Positions 31,236 through 42,601 are shown, numbered from the stretch's first letter. The stretch: 64,000 nt of DNA from Listeria grayi DSM 20601 (GCF_000148995.1 NZ_GL538352.1:1422974-1486973); one strand, 5' to 3'. Numbers and translations are program-made. The notes: a model not told the origin generated them from the letters alone.

Positions 31236-32536
31236 TGTTTCAAACGTTAGTGAATTTCTTCAGAGTAGCAGACATCAGAAAAAAAATCTTCTTCACTTTA
31301 GCAATGCTATTGATTTTTAGAATCGGAACATTCATCCCAGTTCCTGGGATAAATGCTTCGGCACTGCAACAACAAATGCAAGGCGGCATCCTAGGTTTCC
31401 TAAATACCTTTAATGGCGGGGCACTGAAAAACTTTTCTGTGCTTGCCATGGGTGTAATGCCCTACATTACCTCATCCATCATCGTGCAACTTTTGCAGAT
31501 GGATGTTGTTCCAAAACTTGCAGAGTGGGCAAAGCAAGGTGAAATGGGTCGTAAAAAACTCAATCAGCTTACTCGCTATCTAACGATCATTTTAGGACTA
31601 GTTGAAGCATTCGGTATGGCATTCGGCTTTAACCAATTTACAGGAGCAGGTCTGATCGAAAACCCGACTTTTGCTACTTATCTTGTTATCGCGGTAGTGC
31701 TTACTGCGGGCACCATGTTCCTAATGTGGTTAGGGGAACAGATCACAGTAAAAGGTATCGGTAATGGGGTTTCCATTATCATCTTCGCTGGTATCGTTTC
31801 TCGTATCCCTGATGGAGCTCGTCAATTGTTCGTTCAACGCATCGAAGGAGCAAATGATCAACTATTCTTACGTCTTTTAGAATTGGCAGGTATTGCGGTC
31901 GCAATCATTGCGATTGTTGTAGTCGTAATCTACTTCCAACAAGCTAACCGTAAGATCCCGATTCAATATTCTAAACGTGTAGCTGGCGCGAAACAAGGAG
32001 GAGCACAAGCAACTCACTTGCCACTCAAGTTGAACTCTGCTGGTGTTATTCCAGTTATCTTTGCAAGTGCCTTTATTATTACGCCGCAAACGATCATCTC
32101 GTTCTTTGCTGCTAATAATACAAGCAACACGATCAAGATATTGAAAGATGTTTTTGATTATACAAAACCAATCGGTATGATTCTTTATGTGGTCCTTATT
32201 GTGGCATTCACTTATTTCTATGCATTTATTCAAGTAAATCCGGAAAAAGTAGCAGACAACCTTAAAAAACAAGGTGGTTACATTCCAAGTAAACGTCCTG
32301 GCAGAGAAACACAAGCCTACTTGACTTCTGTTCTTTACAGATTGACATTTATTGGAGCTATTTTCTTAGCAGTTGTTGCTGTACTTCCTACGATCGGTTC
32401 GGTCGCTTTTGGTCTTCCACAAGCACTTGCCATCGGTGGTACAAGTCTTCTGATCGTTATCGGTGTAGCACTAGATACAACGAAACAATTAGAAGGACAA
32501 TTAGTTAAAAGGAATTATCGAGGATTCATCAAATAA
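31235..32536 (+). CDS. secY: Protein translocase channel SecY
   Basis: Channel of the Sec translocon, 433 residues, ten membrane helices. Plug and early region FRIGTFIPVPGIN, the cytoplasmic loop with KRVAGAKQGGAQATHLPLKLN and the C-terminal QLEGQLVKRNYRGFI are as in other SecY. The ATG overlaps the rplO stop (TAATG), coupling its translation to the ribosomal protein genes. Confidence 0.97.
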   Translation: MFQTLVNFFRVADIRKKIFFTLAMLLIFRIGTFIPVPGINASALQQQMQGGILGFLNTFNGGALKNFSVLAMGVMPYITSSIIVQLLQMDVVPKLAEWAKQGEMGRKKLNQLTRYLTIILGLVEAFGMAFGFNQFTGAGLIENPTFATYLVIAVVLTAGTMFLMWLGEQITVKGIGNGVSIIIFAGIVSRIPDGARQLFVQRIEGANDQLFLRLLELAGIAVAIIAIVVVVIYFQQANRKIPIQYSKRVAGAKQGGAQATHLPLKLNSAGVIPVIFASAFIITPQTIISFFAANNTSNTIKILKDVFDYTKPIGMILYVVLIVAFTYFYAFIQVNPEKVADNLKKQGGYIPSKRPGRETQAYLTSVLYRLTFIGAIFLAVVAVLPTIGSVAFGLPQALAIGGTSLLIVIGVALDTTKQLEGQLVKRNYRGFIK

Positions 32537-32582
32537 CTCGCATACTTGTTAGTCTTTGCTAGCAAGTATCGCGCGTAAATAA

Positions 32583-33242
<660 letters not shown>

Positions 33243-33600
33243 GGAGAAGCGGTGTTGTTAGAAACTACCAAATTCCGTACGTGCAAATTTCAAAACTTTG
33301 TAGTATAATGGATAATTGGCAGTGGAATAAAGGCATCTAAGCAAATCATGATGAACGAGAGAACCATTTGATGATCATCCGAATGACTATGGTAATTACC
33401 TTAAACTGCTTTTAGGAGCAGGTTTTCGAATTTACGGATTTCACTTCACAGGTTGTCTATAAAAAACCGAAATTAAATACTCGCTAGGAGTATGTCTTTT
33501 GGTGTGTTTTACGTTTTTTCATGTAAGAGTATTATTACACTGAATTAATAAGGCCTGAAGAAACGAGTCCAAGTAAACTTACGAAGGAGGTAACAAACAT
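33243..33600 (+). promoter_or_regulatory. Long adk-infA intergenic region with promoter and possible leader RNA
   Basis: No gene is seen in these 358 bases. A TATAAT at 33304-33309 suggests a promoter with an infA leader of about 280 bases. Inside, AAACTGCT (33402-33409) can pair with AGCAGGTTT-like sequence (33416-33424) and is followed by TTTC, a weak hairpin. I do not recognise a known riboswitch or T-box (no TGGNACCGCG). Confidence 0.4.
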
Positions 33601-33819
33601 ATGGCTAAAGAGGATGTTATTGAAGTCGAAGGTGTTGTTCAAGAAACTCTGCCTAACGCGATGTTTCAAGTGGAACTCGAAAATGGTCACAAAGTACTAG
33701 CTACAGTCTCTGGTAAAATCAGAATGCATTACATTCGTATCTTGCCCGGGGATAAAGTGACAGTCGAGCTTTCTCCATACGATTTGACGCGCGGAAGAAT
33801 TACCTATCGTTTTAAATAA
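33601..33819 (+). CDS. infA: Translation initiation factor IF-1
   Basis: IF-1, 72 residues with S1/OB fold ([34 protein letters not shown]). Strong GAAGGAGGT ribosome site. It leads the alpha section infA-rpmJ-rpsM-rpsK-rpoA-rplQ. Confidence 0.97.
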   Translation: MAKEDVIEVEGVVQETLPNAMFQVELENGHKVLATVSGKIRMHYIRILPGDKVTVELSPYDLTRGRITYRFK

Positions 33820-33901
33820 TTTGCACTCCGAAATTGAATTTATATACCGGTCTGGTTCGCCAGCTTGATTTATCGGTTTATAGAGACACTTTCTCTACTA
33901 A

Positions 33902-34033
<132 letters not shown>

Positions 34034-34055
34034 TAAGAAGGAGGTGCTCTAACCA

Positions 34056-34421
34056 ATGGCACGTATTGCAGGTGTGGACGTTCCACGTGAAAAACGTATC
34101 GTTATCTCTTTGACTTACATCTACGGTATCGGTAAAACTACTGCGGAAAAAGTTCTTGCAGAAGCAGGCGTTTCCCCAGAAACTCGTACTCGTGATCTAA
34201 CTGAAGAGGAATTAGGTAAAATTCGTGAAATCTTAGACACTATCAAAGTAGAAGGTGACCTTCGTCGTGAAGTAAACCTAAACATCAAACGTCTAATGGA
34301 AATCGGTTCTTACCGCGGAATTCGTCACCGTCGCGGACTTCCCGTTCGTGGACAAAATACAAAAAACAATGCTCGTACTCGTAAAGGTCCTTCCAAAACG
34401 GTTGCAGGCAAGAAGAAATAA
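34056..34421 (+). CDS. rpsM: 30S ribosomal protein S13
   Basis: S13, 121 residues, contacts tRNA and the 50S subunit ([16 protein letters not shown]-terminal [15 protein letters not shown]). Confidence 0.97.
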   Translation: MARIAGVDVPREKRIVISLTYIYGIGKTTAEKVLAEAGVSPETRTRDLTEEELGKIREILDTIKVEGDLRREVNLNIKRLMEIGSYRGIRHRRGLPVRGQNTKNNARTRKGPSKTVAGKKK

Positions 34422-34443
34422 TTAAGTAAAGGAGGTAGTAAGA

Positions 34444-34833
34444 ATGGCTCGTAAAACGAATACTCGTAAACGTCGTGTGAAAAAGAATATCGAAGCAGGT
34501 ATTGCTCACATCCGTTCTACATTTAACAATACGATCGTAATGATCACTGATGTACATGGTAATGCTTTGGCATGGTCTAGTGCAGGTGCTTTAGGATTTA
34601 AAGGTTCTAAAAAATCTACTCCTTTCGCAGCTCAAATGGCAGCTGAAAGTGCAGCTAAATCAGCTCAAGAACATGGCATTAAAACTCTTGAAGTAACAGT
34701 AAAAGGTCCTGGTGCAGGTCGCGAGGCTGCTATCCGTGCGCTTCAAGCTGCAGGTATCGAAGTTACTGCTATTAAAGATGTAACTCCTGTTCCTCACAAT
34801 GGTTGTCGCCCTCCAAAACGTCGTCGTGTATAA
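34444..34833 (+). CDS. rpsK: 30S ribosomal protein S11
   Basis: S11, 129 residues, on the 30S platform; ends in the conserved [27 protein letters not shown] ribosome site. Confidence 0.97.
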   Translation: MARKTNTRKRRVKKNIEAGIAHIRSTFNNTIVMITDVHGNALAWSSAGALGFKGSKKSTPFAAQMAAESAAKSAQEHGIKTLEVTVKGPGAGREAAIRALQAAGIEVTAIKDVTPVPHNGCRPPKRRRV

Positions 34834-34919
34834 AAACCAAAGTCGTATTGGATTGCAAAAGTTATACAAGGTTCGTAAAAAGAATCAAGAAAAAGACGTT
34901 TTGAAGGAGGTTAATTTGA

Positions 34920-35864
34920 ATGATCGAAATTGAAAAACCAAAAATTGAAACGATTGAGATCAGCGATGATGCCAAGTACGGAAAATTTGTTGTAGAACCA
35001 CTTGAGCGTGGATATGGTACAACTTTGGGTAACTCCTTACGTCGTATTCTATTATCTTCACTTCCCGGAGCTGCAGTTACCTCTATACAAATCGATGGAG
35101 CTCTTCATGAATTCTCCGTTATTGATGGTGTAGTGGAAGATGTAACAACGATGATTTTAAATATCAAGAAATTGGCACTTAAAATCTATTCTGATGATGA
35201 AAAAACATTGGAAATCGATGTTCAAGGCCCTGGCGTTGTAACTGCTGGTGATATTAATTACGACAGTGATGTTGAAATTTTAAATCCAGACTTACACATT
35301 GCAACATTAAGCGACAATGCAAAATTCCATGTTCGTCTTAATGCAACTCGTGGTCGTGGATATACCCCAGCTGATTTAAATAAACACGAAAACATGCCAA
35401 TCGGTGTATTACCAGTTGACTCCATTTTCTCCCCAGTAATTCGCGTGAATTATCAAGTTGAAAATACTCGTGTTGGACAATCAACAAATTATGATAAATT
35501 AAGCTTTGATGTTTTGACTGATGGAAGTATCAGCCCAGAAGAAGCTGTTTCTCTAGGAGCAAAAATTCTTTCTGAGCATTTGAGTATCTTCGTCAACTTA
35601 ACAGATGAAGCCCAAAAAGCAGAAATCATGATTGAAAAAGAAGAAAGCCACAAAGAAAAAGTACTGGAAATGACAATTGAAGAATTAGATCTTTCTGTTC
35701 GTTCTTACAATTGCTTGAAACGTGCTGGAATCAATACAGTTCAAGAACTAGCTGATAAATCCGAAGATGATATGATGAAAGTTCGTAACTTAGGACGTAA
35801 ATCATTGGAAGAAGTAAAAGTGAAACTTGCTGATTTAGGCTTATCTCTTAGAAACGAAAACTAA
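34920..35864 (+). CDS. rpoA: RNA polymerase alpha subunit
   Basis: Alpha subunit of 314 residues. The N-terminal assembly domain has [23 protein letters not shown]; the C-terminal domain (from about 245) with [16 protein letters not shown] binds UP elements and activators. TGAAGGAGG ribosome site. Confidence 0.98.
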   Translation: MIEIEKPKIETIEISDDAKYGKFVVEPLERGYGTTLGNSLRRILLSSLPGAAVTSIQIDGALHEFSVIDGVVEDVTTMILNIKKLALKIYSDDEKTLEIDVQGPGVVTAGDINYDSDVEILNPDLHIATLSDNAKFHVRLNATRGRGYTPADLNKHENMPIGVLPVDSIFSPVIRVNYQVENTRVGQSTNYDKLSFDVLTDGSISPEEAVSLGAKILSEHLSIFVNLTDEAQKAEIMIEKEESHKEKVLEMTIEELDLSVRSYNCLKRAGINTVQELADKSEDDMMKVRNLGRKSLEEVKVKLADLGLSLRNEN

Positions 35865-35884
35865 CTGAAGGAGGGAAATAGACA

Positions 35885-36295
35885 ATGGGTTACAGAAAAT
35901 TAGGCCGTACTAGCTCACAACGTAAAGCATTGCTACGTGATCTTGCAACGGATTTAATCGTACACGAACGCATCGAAACAACTGAAGCTCGTGCGAAAGA
36001 AGTACGTAAAGTTGTTGAAAAAATGATTACTTCTGGTAAAAAAGGTGACTTGCATTCTCGTCGTCAAGTTGAAGCTTTTATCCGTCACGAAGTAGTTGAT
36101 GTTGTTCAAGTAGACGTGAAAGGTAAAGATGGTTCTACTGTGAAGAAAAACCGTCCAGTTTACGCACTACAAAAATTATTTGATGACGTAGCTCCTCGCT
36201 ATGCAGAACGTCAAGGCGGATATACTCGTATCTTGAAAAAAGGACCTCGTCGCGGCGACGGTGCACCTGTAGTAATCATCGAATTAGTTAAATAA
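35885..36295 (+). CDS. rplQ: 50S ribosomal protein L17
   Basis: L17, 136 residues ([21 protein letters not shown]). Last gene of the S10-spc-alpha supercluster, followed by a terminator and the 138-bp repeats. Confidence 0.97.
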   Translation: MGYRKLGRTSSQRKALLRDLATDLIVHERIETTEARAKEVRKVVEKMITSGKKGDLHSRRQVEAFIRHEVVDVVQVDVKGKDGSTVKKNRPVYALQKLFDDVAPRYAERQGGYTRILKKGPRRGDGAPVVIIELVK

Positions 36296-36363
36296 GCAAT
36301 ACCATGTTAAAGCAAGTGGAGTGTCATGATATGTGTTTCAACCGAAACGCACTGTCTAGCTCT

Positions 36364-36411
36364 GTGCGTCTCTCCCTCTCTTCCAGAGGGTGAGGGGCGC
36401 AGGCTTTTTTG
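36364..36411 (+). terminator. Terminator after rplQ
   Basis: GTGCGTCTCTCCCTC pairs imperfectly with GAGGGTGAGGGGCGCA, then GGCTTTTTTG. It ends the long ribosomal operon. Confidence 0.75.
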
Positions 36412-36426
36412 TTTGGGCTCTTCGAA

Positions 36427-36894
36427 GCAAAGCGAGTTAGAGCCCAAATATATATACGAACAAAGTGAGTATATAATCCCCAAAAGGCTCTTCGGATCCC
36501 CCACAAGAAAAGCTGAAGAAGCTTTTTTAGTGTAGCGTGAAAAAATCATAAATGAACACAAAAAGCAAAGCGAGTTAGAGCCCAAATATATATACGAACA
36601 AAGTGAGTATATAATCCCTAAAAGGCTCTTCGGCTCCCCCACAAGAAAAACTGAAGAAACTTTTTTAGTGTAGCGTGAAAAAATCATAAATGAACACAAA
36701 AAGCAAAGCGAGTTAGAGCCCAAATATATATACGAACAAAGTGAGTATATAATCCCTAAAAGGCTCTTCGGATCCCCCACAAGAAAAGCTGAAGAAGCTT
36801 TTTTAGTGTAGCGTGAAAAAATCATAAATGAACACAAAAAGCAAAGCGAGTTAGAGCCCAAATATATATACGAACAAAATGAGTATATAATCCC
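36427..36894. repeat. 138-bp tandem repeat, about 3.4 copies
   Basis: The word GCAAAGCGAGTTAGAGCCC recurs at 36427, 36565, 36703 and 36841, exactly 138 bases apart; the fourth copy stops near 36894. Copies differ by only a few bases. Each full unit has a TATATA-flanked segment and a short hairpin AAAAGCT-AGCTTTT with T run (broken in the middle copy). Because 138 is a multiple of three, a 225-codon minus-strand frame (36307-36984) runs through it; I do not accept that as a gene because it has no good ribosome site, runs through the rplQ terminator and is low-complexity. Confidence 0.93.
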
Positions 36895-36949
36895 TCTCCG
36901 AAATAGCCACAAAACAAATCTATCCAACCACTCCCCAACATATATCCAC

Positions 36950-36980
36950 AAAAAAACACGCCTGCCCCGCAAGCGCGTTC
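36950..36980 (-). terminator. Terminator after the mgtC-like gene
   Basis: On the minus strand ACGCGCTTGC pairs imperfectly with GCAGGCGTGT and is followed by TTTTTTTG, directly after the stop codon. Confidence 0.6.
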
Positions 36981-37646
36981 TCACTCGATTTTTTCCAACA
37001 AAACATCCTGCACATTTTGAATATAATGGATCAATTGATGCTCATCCATATTCATCTTCGCCTTAAGTGTCACTGAAGCTCGATAAAACCCCGTATTCTC
37101 GAAGTTCTCCTGCGTCACCTCATAAGATCCCAAATGATAACCGCTCAAATGAATATACTCCATAATATCCGTCAGTTTATCTTTTTTCGTCGTCGTATAA
37201 ACTAACCGCATGGACCGAAAACCAATTGATTTAAATAAATATCCCAATCCTTCCAACCCAATAAGTGTCAAAACAGTTGCGCCGATCCCTAAAATATACA
37301 TACCCGAACCAACGGCCAGTCCGATTCCTGCAGCAGCCCATAACCCAGCCGCGGTTGTCAAACCACGAACAAATTGCTTTTGGATAATGATCGTACCGGC
37401 GCCGATAAATCCAATTCCGCTTACGACTTGCGCGGCTACCCGGCTAGGATCAAATGCCACTTTTTCCATGGACATGATCTGTTGGAATCCATATTGGGAA
37501 ACGATCATGATCAGGGCGCTTCCGAGCGAAACAAGGAAATGCGTCCGAAACCCAGCTTCCTTTGCTCGAATTTCCCGATCAAGTCCGATAACAGCTCCGA
37601 GTACTCCTGCAACAGTGATTCTAAGTAAAAAATCAAGCCACATCAT
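36981..37646 (-). CDS. MgtC/SapB family membrane protein
   Basis: Protein of 221 residues. The first about 140 residues hold four or five membrane helices with the family motifs GLDREIRAKEAGFRTH, GIGFIGAGTI and GLTTAAGLWAAAGIG; the C-terminal about 80 residues form a soluble ACT-like domain. MgtC proteins modulate F-type ATPase or Mg2+ homeostasis and aid survival in macrophages in some pathogens; the role here is unknown. GGGAGCG ribosome site; divergent from ecfA1. Confidence 0.88.
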   Translation of the reverse strand: MMWLDFLLRITVAGVLGAVIGLDREIRAKEAGFRTHFLVSLGSALIMIVSQYGFQQIMSMEKVAFDPSRVAAQVVSGIGFIGAGTIIIQKQFVRGLTTAAGLWAAAGIGLAVGSGMYILGIGATVLTLIGLEGLGYLFKSIGFRSMRLVYTTTKKDKLTDIMEYIHLSGYHLGSYEVTQENFENTGFYRASVTLKAKMNMDEHQLIHYIQNVQDVLLEKIE

Positions 37647-37797
37647 CTTCGCTCCCTTTCAAATTCTTATCCTTTTCTTTTTCCCTCAAGCCACTGCTCT
37701 TAAACAGCTCTTTGATAATAAGCTTTTGCTAGAATCTGCGCTTTATACTATAATAAGCATTATGTAAGAAAGTATGGAAAGAAAGAGGTGCGCCTCC

Positions 37798-38622
37798 GTG
37801 TCAGAAGAATTTTTGCGTTTAGAGAACGTTTATTATAAATATGATGAAGAAGAAGCCTACGCGGTAGAAGATGTTTCTTTTTCTGTGAAAAAAGGAGAAT
37901 GGCTGGCGCTAGTCGGACATAATGGTTCAGGGAAATCCAGTATCGCTAAGCTACTTAACGGACTGCTCTTTCCTGAAAAAGGACTGATCAAAGTCGGGAA
38001 TTTCGTTTTGTCCGAAAATAACATCTGGAGCATCCGTAAACTGATCGGTATGGTATTCCAAAATCCCGATAACCAATTTGTCGGGGCTACGGTGCAAGAT
38101 GATGTCGCTTTTGGGCTTGAAAACCAGGCTGTACCTCATGATGAAATGGTGGAACGGGTGAACAGTGCCTTGAACGAAGTCGGCATGCAGATGTATGCAA
38201 CGCATGAACCGGCGCGTCTGTCTGGCGGGCAAAAGCAGCGTGTCGCAATTGCAGGTGTGATCGCACTTAGCCCCGCAGTTATTATCTTAGATGAAGCAAC
38301 TTCGATGTTAGATCCGCAAGGGCGAGAAGAAGTCATGGAAACGATCCGACTGCTACGAGAACGCAATCAGATCACCGTTATTTCGATTACACACGATCTG
38401 GATGAGGTCTTGTTTGCAGATCGAGTGATCGTGATGAACGATGGACATATTCATCAAACCGGGACGCCAAAAGAAGTTTTCCAAGACACAGCGGAAATGA
38501 AAAAAATCGGGCTTGGTGTGCCATTTATTATCCAGCTGCAGGAAAAATTAGCGGCATTGGGAGTAGAAAAAGAAGAAGTCGTATTGTCAGAGGGAGAGTT
38601 GATGGAGCAGTTATGGAAATAA
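37798..38622 (+). CDS. ecfA1: ECF transporter ATPase EcfA1
   Basis: ABC ATPase of 274 residues. Walker [11 protein letters not shown]-loop [10 protein letters not shown], signature RLSGGQKQR and Walker [12 protein letters not shown] are present. AAAGAGGTG is 7 bases before the GTG at 37798, better than the frame start at 37774. With EcfA2 and EcfT it powers vitamin uptake with interchangeable S components; probably it also serves FmnA. ecfA2 overlaps by 10 bases. Confidence 0.94.
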   Translation: MSEEFLRLENVYYKYDEEEAYAVEDVSFSVKKGEWLALVGHNGSGKSSIAKLLNGLLFPEKGLIKVGNFVLSENNIWSIRKLIGMVFQNPDNQFVGATVQDDVAFGLENQAVPHDEMVERVNSALNEVGMQMYATHEPARLSGGQKQRVAIAGVIALSPAVIILDEATSMLDPQGREEVMETIRLLRERNQITVISITHDLDEVLFADRVIVMNDGHIHQTGTPKEVFQDTAEMKKIGLGVPFIIQLQEKLAALGVEKEEVVLSEGELMEQLWK

Positions 38623-39488
38623 AACTAGAAGAATTAGGGTATTGCTACCAAAAAAACAGCCCTTTTGAAACAAGAGCGCTTCAAGACGTCAACGTTACAT
38701 TTCCATCCGGCAGCTATGTGGCAGTAGTCGGCCATACCGGATCTGGGAAATCTACATTGCTACAACATCTGAATGCGCTATTGATGCCAACAGAAGGGCG
38801 GATCACGATCGGGGAACAAGTTATTGAAGCCGGCGGGAAGTATAAAAAGCTTCGTGATCTCAGGAAAAAAGTCGGGATCGTTTTCCAATTTCCGGAAGCA
38901 CAGCTCTTTGAAGAAACAGTAGAGAAAGATATCTGCTTCGGCCCGGTCAATTTTGGTGTGCCGATAGAAGAAGCAAAGGTCCGTGCTCGCACGGCGATCA
39001 AAGAAGTAGGATTATCAGAATCGATCTTGGAACGCTCTCCGTTTGAACTCTCAGGCGGGCAAATGCGCCGCGTGGCGATCGCCGGGGTCCTTGCGATGGA
39101 ACCGGAAGTACTCGTTTTAGATGAACCGACAGCGGGGCTTGATCCCCAGGGCCGCGAAGAGATCATGAACATGTTCTATCGGCTACACCAAGAAAAAGGG
39201 CTGACTACGATCCTAGTGACCCACAGTATGGAAGATGCAGCGCGTTATGCGGAAACCCTGGTTTTGATGAAAAACGGCACCGTAGAAAGAATTGGTTCAG
39301 CCAGAGAATTGTTTACGGAAGCGATGCAGAATCCTGAATTAGCGCTTCCACTTCCCGACGTAGTCAAATTCCAAGTGAACTTTGAAAGAAAATTCAAATG
39401 CCGGCTGGAAAAAACCTGTCTAACGATCGATGAATTAGCAGCAGCGATCCAGCATCAGCTGGAAGGCGGTATGAAACATGATGGATAA
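38613..39488 (+). CDS. ecfA2: ECF transporter ATPase EcfA2
   Basis: Second ABC ATPase, 291 residues, with Walker [20 protein letters not shown], signature ELSGGQMRR and Walker [12 protein letters not shown]. It overlaps both ecfA1 (10 bases) and ecfT (11 bases), so the three are translated as one unit. GAGGGAGAG-type ribosome site inside ecfA1. Confidence 0.94.
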   Translation: MEIKLEELGYCYQKNSPFETRALQDVNVTFPSGSYVAVVGHTGSGKSTLLQHLNALLMPTEGRITIGEQVIEAGGKYKKLRDLRKKVGIVFQFPEAQLFEETVEKDICFGPVNFGVPIEEAKVRARTAIKEVGLSESILERSPFELSGGQMRRVAIAGVLAMEPEVLVLDEPTAGLDPQGREEIMNMFYRLHQEKGLTTILVTHSMEDAARYAETLVLMKNGTVERIGSARELFTEAMQNPELALPLPDVVKFQVNFERKFKCRLEKTCLTIDELAAAIQHQLEGGMKHDG

Positions 39489-40275
39489 AATGATACTCGG
39501 TAGATATATCCCGAGTAATTCTTGGCTTCACTTAGCTGATCCAAGAGCCAAATTAACATCTGTAATGGCGTTTATTATTATCGTCTTCTTTGCCAACAAC
39601 TGGCTGACATATGGTTTTCTTTTTCTTTTCGTACTAAGCTTAGTTGTGCTTTCCAAAGTACCAGTTATTTTCTTTTTAAAAGGGCTTCAGCCGATTTTCT
39701 TTCTGATCACCCTAACCTTATTACTGCAATTATTTTTTACGCAAGGCGGGCACACGCTCGTTTCCTTTGGATTTATTCATATCACGACATTAGGGCTTAA
39801 AAATGGGATCATGATTTTCTGTCGCTTTGTTTTGATCGTACTCATGACCACGATCTTGACACTTACGACCAACCCGATCCAGCTTACTGACGGACTGGAA
39901 AAAATATTGGCGCCTTTCCGCGTCGTACGTCTGCCTGTCCATGAACTGGCATTGATGCTTAGTATCTCGCTACGCTTCATTCCGACATTGATGGATGAAA
40001 CAGAAAAAATAAGCAAAGCGCAAAAAGCAAGAGGTGTCGATTTTACTTCCGGGAGTATCAAAGAACGCATCAAAGCGATCATCCCGTTATTAGTTCCCCT
40101 GTTCATCAGTGCTTTTAAACGGGCGGAAGACCTGGCCATCGCAATGGAAGCGCGCGGTTATCATGGTGGTCACGGGAGAACCAGGTATCGGCAGTTGCGC
40201 TGGCAATGGGGAGATACTTGGCTGATGATCTCGCTAGGAGTATTGCTAGCCCTGTTGTTAGTTTTTAGAAGTTAG
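39478..40275 (+). CDS. ecfT: ECF transporter transmembrane protein EcfT
   Basis: Transmembrane scaffold, 265 residues, with about five helices and the two coupling motifs QKARGVDF and MEARGYHGGHGRTR. It shares an overall pattern with FmnA at 15.3 kb. Standard housekeeping ECF locus before truA. Confidence 0.93.
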   Translation: MMDKMILGRYIPSNSWLHLADPRAKLTSVMAFIIIVFFANNWLTYGFLFLFVLSLVVLSKVPVIFFLKGLQPIFFLITLTLLLQLFFTQGGHTLVSFGFIHITTLGLKNGIMIFCRFVLIVLMTTILTLTTNPIQLTDGLEKILAPFRVVRLPVHELALMLSISLRFIPTLMDETEKISKAQKARGVDFTSGSIKERIKAIIPLLVPLFISAFKRAEDLAIAMEARGYHGGHGRTRYRQLRWQWGDTWLMISLGVLLALLLVFRS

Positions 40276-40290
40276 GAGAGTTTGCAGGAA

Positions 40291-41034
40291 ATGCCAAGAT
40301 ATAAAGTGATTTTAGCTTATGATGGTAGCGGTTTTTCCGGCTATCAAGTACAACCGCACAAGCGCACCGTACAAAGCGAATTAGAAGAAGCGCTGCTCAA
40401 GATGCACAAAGGGGAATTTGTGCGTGTGACGGCCTCAGGAAGGACGGATACGGGCGTTCATGCAGCAGGCCAAGTCATTCACTTCGATTCGCCGCTCCAG
40501 ATACCTAATGAAAAATTCCAGCGGGCCTTACAGCGGATGACGCCATTTGATATCGGGATCCATTCTGTCGAGCAAGTGCCGGATGACTTTCATGCCAGAT
40601 ACGGCACAGTGGGGAAAGAATACCGCTATGTTATTAAAAACAGTACAGACTACGACCCGTTTTCACGCAATTTTGCCCTACATTATCCCTATCCGCTATC
40701 GATAGAGAAAATGCAGGAAGCAAGCCAGATCCTTATCGGCGAGCATGATTTCACCAGTTTCTGCTCCGCCCGCACCGAGCAAGATTCGAAGGTACGAACC
40801 ATCTATTCGATCGAGTTTCTCAAGGAAAAAGAAACGATCACGATCTGCTATCGTGGCGACGGCTTTTTATATAACATGGTGAGGATCTTGACAGGCGCAC
40901 TATTGGATATCGGACAAGGGCGCATGACGGCTGAGACACTTGAAAAAGCACTGCAGGCAAAAGACAGAACCAAACTACCAAGTGTGACTGCACCAGCGCA
41001 GGGATTGTATTTATGGGAAGTGGCTTATAAATAA
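40291..41034 (+). CDS. truA: tRNA pseudouridine(38-40) synthase TruA
   Basis: Converts uridines 38-40 of the anticodon arm to pseudouridine. It has 247 residues; the catalytic Asp is in [10 protein letters not shown]. The start is uncertain: ATG 40291 (MPRYK) or TTG 40282, both following AGGAG at 40274. Confidence 0.95.
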   Translation: MPRYKVILAYDGSGFSGYQVQPHKRTVQSELEEALLKMHKGEFVRVTASGRTDTGVHAAGQVIHFDSPLQIPNEKFQRALQRMTPFDIGIHSVEQVPDDFHARYGTVGKEYRYVIKNSTDYDPFSRNFALHYPYPLSIEKMQEASQILIGEHDFTSFCSARTEQDSKVRTIYSIEFLKEKETITICYRGDGFLYNMVRILTGALLDIGQGRMTAETLEKALQAKDRTKLPSVTAPAQGLYLWEVAYK

Positions 41035-41051
41035 AAAAGGTGGGTATTAAC

Positions 41052-42557
41052 ATGAAACGATTTTTGATCCGATCAGGAATATCACCATTAGACTTATTCG
41101 ATGCACCGACGATCATCGCTAGAGATGCGATCGGTAGCAATGTAGGGAACTTACTTTATGCCTACAGCATTTACCGTAATTTATGGACGGAAGACACGGA
41201 GATCATTCCAGATTATTATCGGATCGATCCAGATGACGCCGACCATATCAATGAAACCTACGACGGTTATCTTATTCCGTTGGCAGATGCCTTTCGGGAA
41301 ACCTTCCGCCGTCAGCTGAAACAGTATACTAAACTAATCAAACGGCTGAAAATCCCCGTTTACATCATCGGTGTGGGTCTGCGTGCACCCTATGAACCTG
41401 ACCTCAAAGCGGGATTCCCTTTCGATACAGACGTAAAGAACTTCGTTAAAGCAGTTTTAGAAAAAACTGGTCAAATCGGTCTACGCGGCGAGATCACTTC
41501 TGCGTACTTGACACAATTAGGTTTCCAAGCGGGAGTCGACCATCAAGTCATTGGCTGCCCATCCATGTATACCTTTGGGAAAAACCTGACGATCAAAGAC
41601 ATTACGCTGAACGAGCACACGAAGATCTTTACCAACCTTGCCCCGATTGCTCCGCAGCCAGTCGTCGATTTCATGCGACATGGTCTGCAGAATTATCCTG
41701 ATGTCACTTTTATCCCACAAGATATTGACGAATTGACGCTCACGTACAGCGGAGGTACCTATTTAAACGGTCCTTCATTAGGCAAAGAACTGCGAAATTA
41801 TCCAAACAATTTGGAAAGCCCAGAATACAGGTCAGGGAAAGTTCGGTTCTTTTTGAGCGCACCGAGTTGGATAAAGGCAATGAAAATGGCAGATCTCAGC
41901 ATCGGAACAAGGCTGCATGGCAATGTGGCCGCAGCAATCGCCGGAACACCGGGTATCATTTTTCCAGCTGATGCCAGAATGCGCGAACTTTCGGAATTTC
42001 ATGGTCTAACGACTTATCAAGCCGATGCGATCGATGAAAACACCACACTGAGCGATATCTTGGAACAAGTAGACATACATAGCCCGGAACGCAAACAAGC
42101 AGCGAATTTTGCGAACTTCGAGGCCTTTCTGGATAAAAATCAACTTTCACATATCGACTTTGATTCCACAGAAGCAGCACCACTAGACAAAAAGCTGGAA
42201 AGCGTTCAGCTTTTACCGCCAGTAGAACCGCTAGTGAATTGCGAGAAACAAGAGATCTTACAGCGCCTAGAAGCCAATTATCCAGCTTTGAAAGCTCGAA
42301 ATAAAACGATCCAGGACCGTAGTGCCAAAACAACGAAACAGCTTCGCAAGGCAAAGAACGAGCTGCAGACGCAAAAGACAGAATGGGAATCCGAAAAAGT
42401 AGAGCTAGAAGCGAAACTGCTACGCGCTAAACAAGTAAATCAACGGCTTAAAGCAAAATTGACTGCCAAAAATAAAAAAATCCGCAACCAACGAGTGACA
42501 TTGAACCGGCGCTCCGTCAAACTTGCGCTTCGGATCGCGGATCAATTTAGAAAATAA
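41052..42557 (+). CDS. Polysaccharide pyruvyl transferase-like protein with C-terminal coiled coil
   Basis: The first about 380 residues (of 501) resemble the polysaccharide pyruvyl transferase family (PF04230): IGSNVGNLLYAYS near the N-terminus, IGVGLRAP, GLRGEITSAYL, VIGCPSMY and the GTRLHGNVAAAIAGTPGI motif. This family transfers pyruvyl groups to surface sugars. The last about 110 residues are charged and repetitive, rich in Lys, Glu and Gln, and predicted to form a coiled coil with a basic tail, not usual for the family. No signal peptide. AAAGGTGGG precedes ATG 41052. It lies between truA and rplM, where L. monocytogenes has no such gene. Confidence 0.75.
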   Translation: MKRFLIRSGISPLDLFDAPTIIARDAIGSNVGNLLYAYSIYRNLWTEDTEIIPDYYRIDPDDADHINETYDGYLIPLADAFRETFRRQLKQYTKLIKRLKIPVYIIGVGLRAPYEPDLKAGFPFDTDVKNFVKAVLEKTGQIGLRGEITSAYLTQLGFQAGVDHQVIGCPSMYTFGKNLTIKDITLNEHTKIFTNLAPIAPQPVVDFMRHGLQNYPDVTFIPQDIDELTLTYSGGTYLNGPSLGKELRNYPNNLESPEYRSGKVRFFLSAPSWIKAMKMADLSIGTRLHGNVAAAIAGTPGIIFPADARMRELSEFHGLTTYQADAIDENTTLSDILEQVDIHSPERKQAANFANFEAFLDKNQLSHIDFDSTEAAPLDKKLESVQLLPPVEPLVNCEKQEILQRLEANYPALKARNKTIQDRSAKTTKQLRKAKNELQTQKTEWESEKVELEAKLLRAKQVNQRLKAKLTAKNKKIRNQRVTLNRRSVKLALRIADQFRK

Positions 42558-42572
42558 ATTTTCGGATTGATA

Positions 42573-42601
42573 TTGACTTTTCACGCTGTAAATTGTATTA
42601 T
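42573..42601 (+). promoter_or_regulatory. rplM-rpsI promoter
   Basis: TTGACT (42573-42578) and TATTAT (42596-42601), spacer 17 bases. Confidence 0.8.

Noticed and set aside
36427..36894. Possible CRISPR array
   Set aside because: The repeats are long, directly tandem and nearly identical over the whole 138 bases; there are no unique spacers and no cas genes.
36307..36984. 225-codon minus-strand frame over the tandem repeats
   Set aside because: It exists because the 138-bp unit is a multiple of three. It crosses the rplQ terminator, has poor coding character and no convincing ribosome site.
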